Shown: positions 33,267-45,639, counted from the stretch's first letter. The stretch is DNA of 64,000 nucleotides from Cephalopachus bancanus (GCA_027257055.1 JAPVLO010000044.1:4774001-4838000), one strand, 5' to 3'. Translations and numbers: made by a program. The notes: a model not told the origin generated them from the sequence alone.

Positions 33267-34876
33267 TAAGTTAGTATGGGTAAGCTCACAGAGGAAGGAA
33301 GATTTGCTCCTAAAGTTAGGGATTTCAAGAGGTGGGAAGGGGTGATGTTTGTGAAGCCAGGATGCTCTTGCTGGGCCATCACTTGTGGGGCTCTTAATAC
33401 CATGATTGCCCTGTGTTTCCTGGTGGGATGCCTTTATTTTCTCTGGTTCTTCAGCAGGTAATAGTTCATGCACAGTTTACTCTCACATACTCTAGGGCCT
33501 TGAGTGCAACTGTGAACTCAAAGCCAGAATGCACAGAAGTGAACAGTACCAAAGCCTGAACGGAAGTCTGCTGATTATTGTGACTGCTTTCTCTGATCCC
33601 CCCCAAAATATTTATTTTTCTCTACAGCAAATCATCAAATCATCAAGCAAATCAATTTGAAACCAAATTGAGCACATGTAGTTAATATTTTTTAGCACGA
33701 TGGTTTAGAAGAAGTCTAGACCAAAACTAAATTTCCTGAATGCAAAACTCTGAGTTCTTTGGATTCAGAATTCCTTGCAGTCACTTCCTCTGCTAGGGCC
33801 ATGTCAGTAGTTGGTCAACCCCAGGGTACTCGGTCACATCAGGCAACCCAGGTGCTGATCTGTCAACCAAGGCCTGGGCCTCCTGAACTGAGGTGGTACT
33901 TTGGGAACCAGGAGAGCTGAGTTCTTTTTAAGCATGTATTTAGGACCAGATGTGATGTGAACATCCTTCATCATCCTCTTAATGAACAAGAATTAGTTGA
34001 AGCCTGGGGCACTGTCCATGGGGTCCATTTAACAGCCAGGCAGGATCACTCAGGATTTGATGAAGGAAGTTGTGTTATTAATTTCTTAAATGAGTGGCTA
34101 GGGAAAGGCTGCTAATTATAAGTTGGACAGATGAGAAGATGAAATCTGATAGATGACTCTGTGTACCGTTGGGGCACTGACTGAAGGGAGAAGACTTGTC
34201 TTCATTGTAGTCATACAATATTTTCTACTCACTAGGCAGGGTTCAGTTAAGGAAGGCCCCAGAGAAGAGAGGTAATTTTGGGAGAGAACCACTGTTAGAT
34301 ATAGGTTCTCAGAGCTGGCCTTGGGGTGTGGGGAGGTGGGGCATGGAGGCCAGGCTCTGGGAGCAGGAGAGCTGGCAAACACTCTCCAGCAGCCAGCAGG
34401 GAGAAGCAGGGAGCTTGCACGTTCATCCCTAGGGCTGTAGTGTGGCATGGTGTGGAGATAGATGCTCTAGCTTTGAAGGATCAGATGCTTCTGAATAATT
34501 GAGAGCGGGGAATGATTTAGGACAATCTCTGTAAGACTTTGCATGAATAGTCTAGATTCAAATAAGGATGTGGTATGGATAGAGATTTCCAAATGTGTTC
34601 ATTGAGTGAGAGGCCTGCCTCAGACCTTCTCTCTTCTGAATCAGCAGCAACAAGGGATACATTTTTTACCACTTTGGTGAAAATCCAAAAGCAAAATAGG
34701 TTAAGATGCTGCTGTCTCTAATTTGCCAACCCATGGTTTCTGAAAAAATTGTTCCTCTGCACATCCCAATTGTTGTACTGTTTCTCATCTGAGCAAGTTA
34801 ACCCCCATGGGTATGATGGTTTAGAGCCAAGGCAACCTCCCATCCTCAACCCTCATACTTCTCTTTTGTTCTTCAG

Positions 34877-34984
34877 GCATTTAGTGTGATTGCCATGTTT
34901 AATGTAATGAAGTTTCCCATTGCAATCTTGCCTTTCTCTGTCAAAGCAGTGGCCGAAGCCAATGTCTCTCTAAGGAGAATGAAG
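34877..34984 (+). CDS. ABCC12: ABCC12 coding exon 8 (last TMD1 helix)
   Basis: 108 bp, residues 377-412, phase 0 both sides, CAG acceptor and GTATAA donor. It encodes AFSVIAMFNVMKFPIAILPF, the last helix of TMD1, and VSLRRMK, the start of the linker to NBD1. Confidence 0.95.
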
Positions 34985-36951
34985 GTATAAATAACGCTGG
35001 GTGAGTAGGGAAGAGAGATCTCATTTCTGGGTGGGAAAATGCTCAGATATGGAGATGCTGTACCAATCTATTGGTTGACTGGGTCACTCATTGGGCTAAT
35101 ATTGGGAGAAGGGCATTCATTCAGTGTTGAGTAGATAAATGTGTCTGGAGGAAGGACAAGGCAGAGTTTTATAGGTGGTCTGCCCTTATAGAAACAATTA
35201 GATAGAACATCTGTACTTGGAGAAGATGTTCCTGACCCTCTTCTTCTTATTCAAGCCATATATCTTAAGTTGTTCCAGGAGTAGGGTTGGGTTTTCTCTG
35301 AGCTATCCCCCATTACCTACTTTGTCCTGTTGATGGGCATGGTGATGGAAGTGATGAAAAGGTTGGCAGGGGCCCCACATTTATGCACTTCATTCATTCA
35401 TTGAAGTTTTACTGTGTGCCTCCTGTATTTAAGACATGTAGGGAATGCAAATATAAGGTAAAGAACCTTTATTCTCAAGAGCCTCCATTTCTGCATAAGA
35501 CCAGGTGACAAGTGAGAAGGGCAAAGAAAGTGGTTTTCAAGTTCAAGTGAGGAAAGGAGAAGGGAGAGGGTATTCTTGTCAAGAAAACAGCACGTTCAGA
35601 TACCTGTGAACGAACTGAATGCTCTTACTCATCAAGGCAGAAATCTGGATGTCACCGTGAGCATCCCTGGCTCCTGTTCCCTTCTTCTCACTCACCGTCT
35701 GCATCCCATCAGTTAAGAGTCCTTTTAATTCACCTCTTGATTTCCATCTTCCTTCCATTTTTAAGAGGCACTGTTGTAAGATAGGGTGGGAAAATGCACT
35801 GTTGAATTATCACATTTCGAATAAAACACAGGAATCAATCCCATCACATTAATTGTGCATATTATGATATCAGAAAAGAAACATGAAAGCTGCTTCTTAG
35901 ACTGGAGGAAGAATGATCTTTCTTGACTCTTCAACCCTCACTCTGATCCTATTGCCATCGCCTTCCATCAGTGCCTCCATCATCTCTCATCTGAACCACC
36001 ACAGTGATTGAGGAACCAACCTTTCTTTTTCTAACATTCTCCTCAAATCTATACTGCAATTCAACCCCAGAGAGCTGTTAAAATATCGATCTAACCTGTA
36101 AGAACTGAACTCAAGCCCTTTGTCTGTGGGTTCTTAGTTTTGGATCCAACTCATTCCCTGCTCCCTGTGCCTTGGAGGTCCTCGACTGCTTGTTTCATGC
36201 CACTATCTCAACAAACCATGCTTTTGCATGATTCCTTGCCTTTGCCCAAGCTGTGCCCCTCACTAGAATGCTCTTATCCTCTCTCCCCGTTCTCAGCTTT
36301 GTCTACACTGCACAGACTCAGTGCAGGTATCAATTACATGGACCTCCAGCATGGGGAGCCAAGTGTCCCTTCTCCAGGAGTCACGGTGTTTTGTTCTTTT
36401 CATGTTTCACTGAAATGATCTGTGCGTGTTCTCATCTCACCCCAGAACGTAATTTCTTCAAGGACAGGAACCATGCTTTAGTTATATTTGCATTTCTGCC
36501 GTTTACCCCAAAACCTGGCACATGGTAGGGACTTGGCAAATGTTTTGTTGAACTGAGCTGCCTGGATTTCTAGGAAGAGGGCACAGTGGAGACTGAGCAC
36601 ATGACCTTAGCTTCGTAAGCATTAGTGCCAGGCAATGAAGTCCACCACCCAAGACTGGCAAGGTTGCCTGTCTTGGGCACGAGAGTGAAATGTAGCTGGG
36701 GTCAGCATTCTCCAATGTGGGTGACCCACATAAGCTTGTGGTTGAAGAGGCAGCTGTCCCAGATAGCACGAGCTGGCGGACTATTTCTGCTGCAGTGATT
36801 CCTGGGGGAATAGCTTCAGAATCTCTCTCTTTCCTGGATGACCTAGGTTAGAATTGCCAAAATTGTGATTTGGGGTCATTAGAAGTTATATTGGGATGGT
36901 TCTTGCAAATGGCTGACATCTTCCCAGTTAATTTTGTCTCCTTAATTTTAG
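34985..36951 (+). other. ABCC12: ABCC12 intron 8
   Basis: Contains L2-like sequence from about 35920 to 36545. No gene is recognised. Confidence 0.75.
35920..36545 (-). repeat. L2 LINE fragment
   Basis: Reversed L2 text, ending with the typical 'ggcacatggtagggacttggcaaatgttttgttgaact' end. Open frames through it are incidental. Confidence 0.65.
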
Positions 36952-37230
36952 AAAATTCTTATAAATAAAAGCCCCCCATCTTACATCACCCAACCAGAAG
37001 ACCCAGATACTGTCTTGCTTTTAGCAAATGCCACCTTGACATGGGAGCAAGAAGCTAGCAGGAAAAGTGACCCAAAGAAAGTACAGAACCAGAAAAGACA
37101 TATTTTCAAGAAACAGAGGTCAGAGGCCTACAGTGCGTTGAGTCTACCAGCCCCGGGAGCCGCTGACCCACAGGAGCAAAGTGGCAGCCCCAAGTCGGTT
37201 CTGCACAACATCAGCTTTGTGGTGAGAAAG
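36952..37230 (+). CDS. ABCC12: ABCC12 coding exon 9 (linker and start of NBD1)
   Basis: 279 bp, residues 413-505, phase 0 both sides, TTAG acceptor and GTGGGT donor. It holds PPSYITQPEDPDTVLLLANA, the aromatic TLTWEQEA strand of NBD1, a long charged insertion (KKVQNQKRH and following) typical of ABCC12 and ABCC5-like proteins, and SVLHNISFVVRK just before Walker A. Confidence 0.95.
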
Positions 37231-37599
37231 GTGGGTATACATTCTGCAGATGTGGCCGTCAGCCTTCCTCCTCATATTGCTTATCAGTGGCCTTCCCAAC
37301 GCCTGACAGAGCTCAGTCAGAGCTGGAGGTAGAGGTGGGATGTCTCTACTAGGGCCTCTGCTTTCTCCCCAGTTTTGGAGCATGAACATGCAGGCATCCT
37401 CTGCTCGCTTGGAGAAGATGGTGCTTACATTAGCACTGATCTTTAACACCTCCTTTGGCGTCAGTTGCCATTTTGAATGGACAGTCCACTTTGGGTGGCT
37501 AGGCTCAAACTGACTGGCTTTCATAAATCTTTTTAGTTTTGTTCTTAATTGCATGTTGGAGTATTATGATAATAATGACAAACAATTATGAGCACTTAC

Positions 37600-37770
37600 T
37601 ACTTATCAGAGACGTAATGAACTCACGTAACCACCCCAATAACCCTATGAGGTGGGCACTATAAATGCTCCCACTTCATGATTGAGCAACCTGAGTCACA
37701 AGAAGGTTAGGTAGCTTGCCCAAGGTCACATCACTAGCAAGTGGCTGATGAGGGCTTCGCATTCAGGGCA
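37600..37770 (-). repeat. MIR SINE
   Basis: Reversed MIR with 'ataaccctatgaggtgggcactat', 'attgagcaacctgagtcacaagaaggttaggtagcttgcccaaggtcaca' and 'caagtggctgatgagg'. Confidence 0.75.
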
Positions 37771-38479
37771 TCCAGCTCCAGAGTCTGTGTTCTTAACCAC
37801 CATGACATACTGCTCTGTCAACATGCAAAATGAGATCCACAAGAAACCCAGCGAAGGGTTGCCAGAGCCAGGCCAGCCAGGCCAGCCAAAACCTGTTGGC
37901 ATCTCCCTTCCCTCAAGATCAGAGGATAGAGGTTTTAGACGAAGCTCTGGACTTAGGGAATGCTGGCCATCTCCCGTGTCTCCCACACACATCTCCCAGG
38001 GTGGCACTGTTGATTTTGCTGCAGAAGGCGCAATATTAATCTTGTACCTAGTATTTTAATCTCTCATCTTGTTGACTCTCTCTTTCTCTGTGTGAGCACT
38101 ATAGGAGGAGAGATTCTCATTTATTATGTAATGTCAAGCTCAATAGCCGGCACAAGAATGGTACCTCTTGCAGCTAACAAGGCTGTCTGCCATGTATTCA
38201 TTGGGAATGATGTTTGGTCAGCTGAGTGCAACTGAGCTCGGATCTCAGTTACATCCTGCTGAGTGCCACCCACTTTGCCTTCTTGTCACTTTCCCCGTGC
38301 AGCTCCTGACTGCTCCCACTCTGCTTTCTCAGTTGCTTCAGAGAAGCCTCAGTGAACTGCTCTCGTGTTCTAAGAAGTTGCCTTTTAGCCCTTCAGTTTC
38401 TTTCCTTCTAATGTGCTTTTCAGTATGTTGGTAATGCCTGGCTTTGTGAAACAAGTCTAAGATATAGTGGGGGCAATAC

Positions 38480-38720
38480 AGTGTCGTGGATTAAGGGTAA
38501 GCCTCAGGAGCCTGGGAGAGCTCAGTTGCAGTCCCGGCCACTTACTGGCTGCTTGACCTTGGATATATTGTGCAAGCTTCTGAAACCAATTTCTTGACCT
38601 GGTCCATGGATTTCATAACAGTACCCATCTCACAAGGTGGTTGTGAGAACCAAGATACCATATAAACATGCGAAGCCTATAGTAAGTCTCAATTGATGTT
38701 AGCTATTGTCATCGTTTTCT
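38480..38720 (+). repeat. MIR SINE
   Basis: Forward MIR with 'gtcgtggattaagg', 'gccacttactggctgcttgaccttgg' and 'atctcacaaggtggttgtgag'. Confidence 0.7.
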
Positions 38721-39989
38721 TTGTAATAATTATGTCCAGCTTAAGTGCTGCCCTCAAATATCCTAAATTCAGGACATTCAAGTTTTTTCAAGTTCAGCTT
38801 CCCAATTCCATTAGTCTGTGTTCTCCATGAGAGCGTTATCACAGTTATGTCCCTAGCACCAAGCCCAGCACCTGCTTCAGAGATTCTGAGTAATGTTTGC
38901 TGAATGAACAAATGTATAACAAGAGACCAAGAGATGCAGGCCTCGTGGATTTTGTGTTCAAGAGAAGGTTGAGTTGAATCTACAAGGCTCTTACTTGGCC
39001 CCAAGAAATGGGCAGGACTCAGAGGATGCTAGGTCATACTGTGGTCTCTTTGTCCCGAGGTCTCTCCTTGGTGCTCCAGTTGCTTGAAGTCTTTTTAGTG
39101 GAATTAAAGAGAATCAGCTTCATCAAATGCAGCTCCAATGACGATGTGGCTCCACAAAGGCAGGGACTGCATCTATGCCAATCACTGTTTTAGTTCCAGT
39201 ACCTTGCATGGTTCCTGAAGTTCAGTAAAGACTGTAAGAGGAGTTATTGATGACCGCCTGTGCTGAGAGTGGCAGACAGGTGATGGGCTTTCTGGTCTAG
39301 CTTGGGTGGAGAAAGGAGCCACGTTTGGCCCCATGCTGTGCATTTAGCCCCAAGGGGCTGTAGGGAGCAGGTCTACATGAGAATGTTCTTAGGTATCCAA
39401 CTGCAATATTGCAGTATTTTCTTGAACGCAACAGTGGGCACCTTAGCATCTCTGCATGGGGTGTTTTTTTGCCTGAAGTGGCTTCCCTCAGATATCTCCA
39501 TGGCGCCCTCCCCTCACTTCAGGTCTTACCTAAATGTTCTCCTCTGGCAGACGCTGTCTGTGCTCATGTATCTTGGACTTCTAGGTGTGTTCTGGTCATC
39601 TTCCTACTGCCAGATCTACATCTGTGCTGAGGGCTTTCCACATCACCCACAGAGTGCAAGGCATTAACTGCTTAGGATACAGCCTTCAATGACTGCTGGA
39701 ATGTTAAATACTCCAAATTCTTCTGCTATTGGGTGGGATGAAACTAACTCGGTGTCCCAGGGTTTCCTTGGGTTTCTGCAGGATTGAGCTTTGTTTGCTT
39801 TCTTTGGGAGCTAGCCTATCAAGAACACCTTTCATGGGCCACCTTCCCTTTCCTGTTTCACGTCCCCTCTTTCCCACTGGTTTTTCCTGCACCTCCCAAA
39901 CAAGCTACTTTCACTTAAATCCTTGACTCAGGGTCTGTTCTGAGAGTACTCAAGCTAAGACATCTACCTTTCCAGTAAGGAAAGATGTC

Positions 39990-40260
39990 TATCTTTCTTG
40001 TACCTCCCACCCCTAACCCCACTCTCTATTTTCTTCCCTGCTTTATTTTTCTCCATGGCAAGCATCTGATGTTTCCCATATTTGTTTACTTATCTTGCTT
40101 CCCATCCATCTCCCCAACTAAAAGGTAAGTTCCGTGTGGGCAGACCCAGGCTTTTTTCCTGTTGTTCTCATTGCTGTATTGTGTGTGTTCTTGCCATTGC
40201 TTGGAATAGCGCCTGGCAGATAGCAGGCTCTAATAATGATGTGTTGGTTGAATTAGTAAG
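39990..40260 (-). repeat. L2 LINE 3' end
   Basis: Reversed L2 end: 'tccccaactaaaaggtaagttccgtgtgggcag' and 'aatagcgcctggcagatagcaggctctaataatg'. Confidence 0.65.
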
Positions 40261-40741
40261 TCTGCAGCTGTATAGTGTTAGAATAGTGTAACTTTTCAGT
40301 AACTTCAGGTTGAGTTGTTGTAGTGGAAGAGTTCATAAAACCTGATCTTTGAAAAGCATCCCAATCTCTATACTTCCAAGGTTTTCCTTGTCCCCCTGGG
40401 CTGGGCACCTTTACCTCTCATAAATTTGCTTTCCTGGAGTCTGGGCACAGGACAGCTCTCCTATCCAGGGTCTGTGTCACCCATACCAGCACAAGGCTGT
40501 TTCACATCAGCGATCGTCCATGATTTCTTGAAGCCCTCTGGGTGCTCTGCTGTGCTGTGCAAGAGAAAGCACTTAATTAGGACTTAACGTTCCTGTAACT
40601 GATTAGGCTGTGCATATGAGGATTGTAGTGTGAGGCTGCAGCTGCCACCCATAGAGCCAGCAGTGATCCCTGGGTCCCAGTTGACTGGGCCAGCATAGTT
40701 TGGGGGCAGTACCTTGGGCCCAGACCTTCTAAGAACTGGGA

Positions 40742-40992
40742 GAGTGACTGTGTCTTTTTTTAAAAAAAAATTTTAATGATATAGGGTACAATTCAGAATT
40801 AGGTATACAAGTGGTCATTGTACAAGTAAAGTTTGAGCCCCTCTTTGGTCCCCACTTCACCTGGTTTGAGATCAGGTACCCTTATTGATGTTATTCACAT
40901 GCCCCTCCCCCTGGCAGTGTCCCGCTACTGCCAATCTCTTTCTTACTGTATATGGTAAATGTTTAGGGTCTGCTTATGAGTGACTGTGTCTT
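40742..40992 (-). mobile_element. L1 3'-end insertion (copy B) with exact 15-bp target duplication
   Basis: GAGTGACTGTGTCTT occurs at 40742-40756 and again at 40978-40992. The 221 bases between are a reversed L1 3' end (shared with 27487-27670 and 10011-10141) with its T/A-rich tail at the left. It is a short 5'-truncated insertion into intron 9, ending about 20 bases upstream of exon 10, close to its branch-point region. The downstream duplication ends 19 bases before the exon. Confidence 0.75.
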
Positions 40993-41011
40993 ATCTCTGT
41001 TTCTGTGGCAG

Positions 41012-41083
41012 GGCAAGGTCTTGGGAATATGTGGGAATGTGGGAAGTGGAAAGAGCTCCCTCATTGCAGCTCTCCTAGGACAG
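41012..41083 (+). CDS. ABCC12: ABCC12 coding exon 10 (NBD1 Walker A)
   Basis: 72 bp, residues 506-529, phase 0 both sides, GCAG acceptor and GTAAGC donor. It encodes the ATP-binding P-loop GNVGSGKSS, with lysine at residue 519, inside a very short exon. Confidence 0.96.
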
Positions 41084-43580
41084 GTAAGCTGTGTGGTGAG
41101 TGCTGTGAAGATGGAATGTTAACATGACAATGAAATGGTTCCCTTTTTGCCAGGTTTGGGCTCATTAGAACAATGGACCCAGCGGATGGGCTCTGCTGCA
41201 CTAGACACTGTGTACGGAGTTCAAGATCATTTCTGGGAGGATAATGAACTTGACAGCTCCACATTCCTTGGCCCGATGGGACTGAGCTTTTCACACATCC
41301 TTGGGTTTGCTCCCTGAAGACATGTGTTGAATGATGACTGCTTCCTTGCCTAAAGGTCCATTTTGGAAAGAGGAGATGTATCCTTAAATCCATATTTTTC
41401 CCTGTGACTTGAGCTATCCTGATTTAGAAAAGCCAGCAAGACAGCTTGGTTGGGAAAGACGTAGGAGTCTGGGACTCACGGAAATTACAGATATATTTTT
41501 CACCTGTTCATCTCCATATCCCTAGTACTGCCCCAGTGTCTGTGCAGAGCAGATATTCAACCAAGTCTATATTAATGAGGGAGTAACTGAATGAACACAC
41601 AAACTAAAGCAGCATGCGCTCCCAACTTCTCTGCAAACCTTGTGGCAGGGAGAGGGGAGAACCTGGGTTCTTGTTCCTTCTCTGCTACTTCTAGCCAGAT
41701 AACCCCAGGGGAAATGGCCAAACTATTTATTGTATTCATGGAACCTCTGTGTTGCCATGGTTTCTAGGTGTGCATCTCAAATGAATGAGAAATTTCCTGG
41801 GAAAAAATAGTCTTCTTTTCCCCACTCTGCTATTCCCAAAGTGAAGTTTGGTAGCTGGGATTGCCTGTAGCAGGAGGAGGTTGGGGTGCCTGTGAAAAAA
41901 CAAGATAGCAGGCATAGAGAGGCTCCCCAGAAAGGGCGGAGGACATGTCTGATAAGCTCCAACAAAAGTGACTTATTTTGGCCTCAGTCGACTCATCTAT
42001 AGAAGGAGTGGCAATTCTTTCCCTGCCTGGAGATAGAGGTGGGGACTGAATCGGGTGAGCTCCTGAGGTCACCCAGGCTCTGAGGTTCAGTTTGTGCCTC
42101 TGTGATGATTGTGGATTTGGTGGGAGCCTTAGAGGTGACTCAACTTGATTCTCTACCTGATGATGCGAATCCTCTTGATGGCATCGTCTATGGGAGATGA
42201 CAACCTCTGCTCAGGTATCTCCAGTGATGGGGGAACTCACTATTTCACAGGCATTCCCTCTTTGTAGAATTTGGTGTACATTGGCCTGAAATTTGCTTCC
42301 CCTTAACTTTTATCCTTTGGTTCTTTCCTTTAGAACTTTTCAGAGAAAATAGAACCTGTCTCCCATGCAACAGTGATAGGATCAGGCCCCTCACCATGGT
42401 CACTGGGGAGGCCATGTGGCACTCTGAACTGCCTGGATTTATCAAGTGTCTCAGCCATGTGCTCACTGTTGAACTTGGTTAAACTTGTGCAAGTAATTTA
42501 GCCTCACTGAGCCTTGGCTTCCTCATTAGTAAAATGGGGCTAAGGAGAGCTGTGGGGGAGGATTAAGTAAGATAATGTATGTACTAGTTGGTTATAGAGT
42601 AATTCTCAAGGCCATTCATGGTGATAAGCATCTAGTATAAACTTAATACTGTGTGTGGAATATACCCTACATATTTTAGCTAGCATTACTGTTAGCTAGT
42701 AATACTGTTATTATCACTGTCTCTTCTCCAAGTTGAAGTCTTTGTCCCTTGGACCATTCCTGAGGTGAAATGGCATCAGATCCTTTGACCACTTTGGTGA
42801 CACTCCTTATCTGTCCCTGGACACACTGCCACTGCTTCCTGAGCATCAGCCCTGAGCACCATGACCTGCCTTGCACATCTGCTCTCCTGTAGCTTTGAAC
42901 ATTGCACCACCACTAACATCTACCATGGTCTATCAGATGCTCACCATGAGGGGTCATCTTAAATGAACTTATGTACTCAAGGTCGCAAACTGGAGCCCAT
43001 GCCTGTTTTTTTAATTGAACTGCTCAGTGTTTTAAAAGCTCAAAAGTTCCATATGAAACTGGGCTTTCCACTCCTCTTGAAAAGTTAGAAACTCTGGACC
43101 CACCAGGCCTGCATCTTTGCATGGCACTGATGGAGCAGAGGCTGCTTCCTTACTAAGAGGCATGCCAGGACTGTGATCCACAGCACTGCAGGCTGTGCCT
43201 GCTCCCTTCTCAGGTGCCTGGCTGAGCAGGGTCAGACCCAGCTAGCGCGTACCTGGAGAAGGGGGTCTACTAAGAAGGCATCTTGTAGTTGGCACTCAGG
43301 TGCTGTGTGTGCCAGAGCAGCCCTGCAGTCTCTACTCTCCAGTTGCAGCAGGTCTTACCACCGCCTCTTCTTGAATGTTCCCTGCCTGGCACTTTGCAGA
43401 TGTTTGGCTCTGAGACTTTTTGTCTGCACAGTTGAGTTTTCCAGTGATGTCTTGTTGACCCTCTTGCACCTTCATAATCAAAATCAGGCTCATGGAATAA
43501 GTTGGCAGCAGGGCTCGTGGCACTCGAGGGCCATTCCTCGAGGTTTGGCTTCGGAAGGTTCTCTGGTCTCGTTTCTCCAG
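41084..43580 (+). other. ABCC12: ABCC12 intron 10
   Basis: Largely unique-looking sequence with a forward MIR-like fragment at about 42470-42620 ('cttgtgcaagtaatttagcctcactgagccttggcttcctc'). Confidence 0.7.
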
Positions 43581-43704
43581 ATGCAGTTACAGAAAGGGAT
43601 CGTGGCAGTCAACGGCCACTGGCCTTTGTTTCACAGCAAGCATGGATCTTTCATGGAAATGTGAGAGAAAACATACTCTTTGGAGAAAAGTATGACCATC
43701 AAAG
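43581..43704 (+). pseudogene. ABCC12: ABCC12 coding exon 11 with 1-bp deletion (NBD1 Q-loop)
   Basis: Begins in phase 0 after CCAG, and reads [12 protein letters not shown] through 43616. The expected threonine codon then has only two bases (43617-43618), and the original frame resumes at 43619 as [18 protein letters not shown] and onward to CAT CAA AG at the donor. Length is 124 where phase matching with exons 10 and 12 demands 125. In the given frame, translation runs 15 more residues to TGA at 43662-43664. The lost frame begins just before the Q-loop (the QQAW glutamines), so the product ends within NBD1. The stop is far from the last exon junction, so nonsense-mediated decay is predicted. 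Confidence 0.9.
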
Positions 43705-43803
43705 GTAATATTAACTTTTTAGCATAAGGGATTTTAGTATTTGGTACTTTCTGCTACAGATGCCGATGCCATTGGTAATGATTGCTACCTGGGTTGGTTT
43801 CTT

Positions 43804-44087
43804 TTTTTTTTTGAGTTGGAGTCTCACTCTGTCGCCCAGACTGGAGTGCAGTGGCCGCTCCCGGCCACCGCAGCCTCGACCTGCTGGGCTCTGGCGATCC
43901 TTCCACCTCAGCCTTCCAAGTAGCCGGAATTACAGGCATGCACTACCACACCCGGCTGATTTTTTTGATTTATTGTAGAGATGAGGTCTTGCTGCCCAGG
44001 CGGGTCTTGAACCCGCGGGCTCAGGCAGTCCACTCACCTCAGCCTCCCAAAGGCGCAGGATTACAGGCTGAGCCACCGAACCCGGCT
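43804..44087 (-). mobile_element. Alu SINE, AluJ-derived, antisense
   Basis: Reversed Alu with the GATTTATTGTAGAGAT linker. Target duplication GGGTTGGTTTCTT (43791-43803) and GGGTTGATTTCTT (44088-44100). It lies about 100 bases after the damaged exon 11. Confidence 0.93.
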
Positions 44088-44549
44088 GGGTTGATTTCTT
44101 TAATGAGTGTTGATTAAACATTCATCAGATCCACAGAGACAGTGGTTTTTCTCTATCCCACCTAAGAGTTAAGAAGAGGTGATTTCTGCAGACCTGTGAC
44201 TGCATACTGGAAAGAGGGAAGAACTTGTACTTCATTCCCAGGGCAGAGCAGTGTGTTCTGAGGGTCTCTGTAGCAGGGTATGTGCTGTCTGACTAGAGGA
44301 GAATGGATCTGGCAATCTTGCTTTAGGCTGAGTAACCAGAACTTTGCTTGAAATTGTGAGCAGCAAGTGTACAATAAATCAGCCCTGAAATTATTGACAT
44401 CAGAGTTGTCAGGATATATTGCTGTTGATGTCCTCAAAATAATCTAATGAAATAAAAACCAAGTTCAAGTTATAATTATTCAATACACTTTGGACTGTTA
44501 TCTTTAATCTGTGGAAAGTCATAGCTTTTCATGGTTCTTTGCCAGGCTT

Positions 44550-44700
44550 GATATATTACCATGTACATTTTCTCATTTGAGTCCTATAACCACCCATTTA
44601 GGGGGTCCTGGTATTATATCCCCATTTTACAGATGAAGAAACTGAGGCCCAGAGAGGTGAGTTGACCCTGCCTAGGTAGCCAATGCTATGGATGGTAGAC
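44550..44700 (-). repeat. MIR SINE
   Basis: Reversed MIR: 'attatatccccattttacagatgaagaaactgaggcccagagaggtgagttgac'. Confidence 0.75.
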
Positions 44701-45639
44701 TTGAGTCTTAGACTTATGTCTTGAACTCTAGACTAGCATCATTTGTTCCTGCTAGGGGTCTGACAGCTGGGTCACCCAGGAAACTCCCAAGTCTCACAGT
44801 GCTGAAGTAAGAGAAATGGAGCTTGTCTTTGGAATCTGGTTGTTAACTCTCCAATGGTGGTTTGGCCTTTCTCGGCTTGTCTGAACCCACAAACTCTGTC
44901 CTTGCTGGCTGGCATTGGCCAGCATGTGGGTTCTCAGCAAGAGGCCCATTACTTCACCTCCTTTTCCCTGGCCATGACATCCTGTGTCCAGGAGGCTCAG
45001 GTGTGGCAGGAAGGTCTGATCAGCTCAGCAGTCCTTGGCACCAGCAAACTGCTCTGCTCAGCACCTCCTGGCCCCTGTCCCCTTGACCTGTGTCTTCCCC
45101 ATTCCTACCTGGAATGACTTCTCTTTCCACAGAAGCAGGCTGGAAGGAGGGTTCCTTTATTCATCAACAAGGACCTCCAGAGGGCAAATATTTACCATAC
45201 ACCTGCAGCATGCAGGGCTCCATGGGGGCCACAGAGATGGCTCAGATGTATCTTTGCCCTTGAGGTGCTCAAGTCTGGAAGGGCTGTAAGAGATGCACAG
45301 AAATGGCAGTGCCCCAAGGAGAGACATGCTCAGTGGCAGGATATGGTGCTTGGATTGTTCAGAGGCAGCAGAGATCATGAGAGGATGGAGGAATCAGGGA
45401 AGAGAGAGTAGCACCTGAACTGAGCCTTAAAGGAAGGATCGAGCATCCTTCATGTGTGACATTTTTGACAAAGGCTTTGCTCCCAGGGTGTAAATTGTGG
45501 CTTTCAGGACCACAGGAAGCGGGAGAGTGGAAGAATATTTAAGATGGGAGTGGTGAGGGGATGAGGATGTGCTAAGCAGTTTGAGTCTTGCAGTCAGAGA
45601 TTGGCAGAGGTAATAATAGTAACAATAACTCCCATTGAT

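Larger units (their letters stand above)
32406..34876 (+). other. ABCC12: ABCC12 intron 7
   Basis: Contains a MIR-like fragment (about 32765-32900) and a polypurine tract (33154-33266). Otherwise unremarkable. Confidence 0.75.
37231..41011 (+). other. ABCC12: ABCC12 intron 9
   Basis: Holds two MIR pieces (37600-37770 and about 38480-38720), an L2 end (39990-40260) and a complete small L1 3'-end insertion with target duplication (40742-40992). Confidence 0.75.

Noticed and set aside
32823..33473. 216-residue open frame on the - strand
   Set aside because: It spans the polypurine tract and MIR sequence and has no recognisable domain.
37853..37880. a possible third copy of the LTR-R element (GAAGGGTTGCC match)
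   Set aside because: Only about 11 bases match and neither the poly(A) signal side nor a target duplication is present.
43173..43664. 163-residue open frame that includes the first part of exon 11
   Set aside because: The part before 43581 is intron. Only the [12 protein letters not shown] segment is ABCC12, and the frame ends at the stop created by the deletion.
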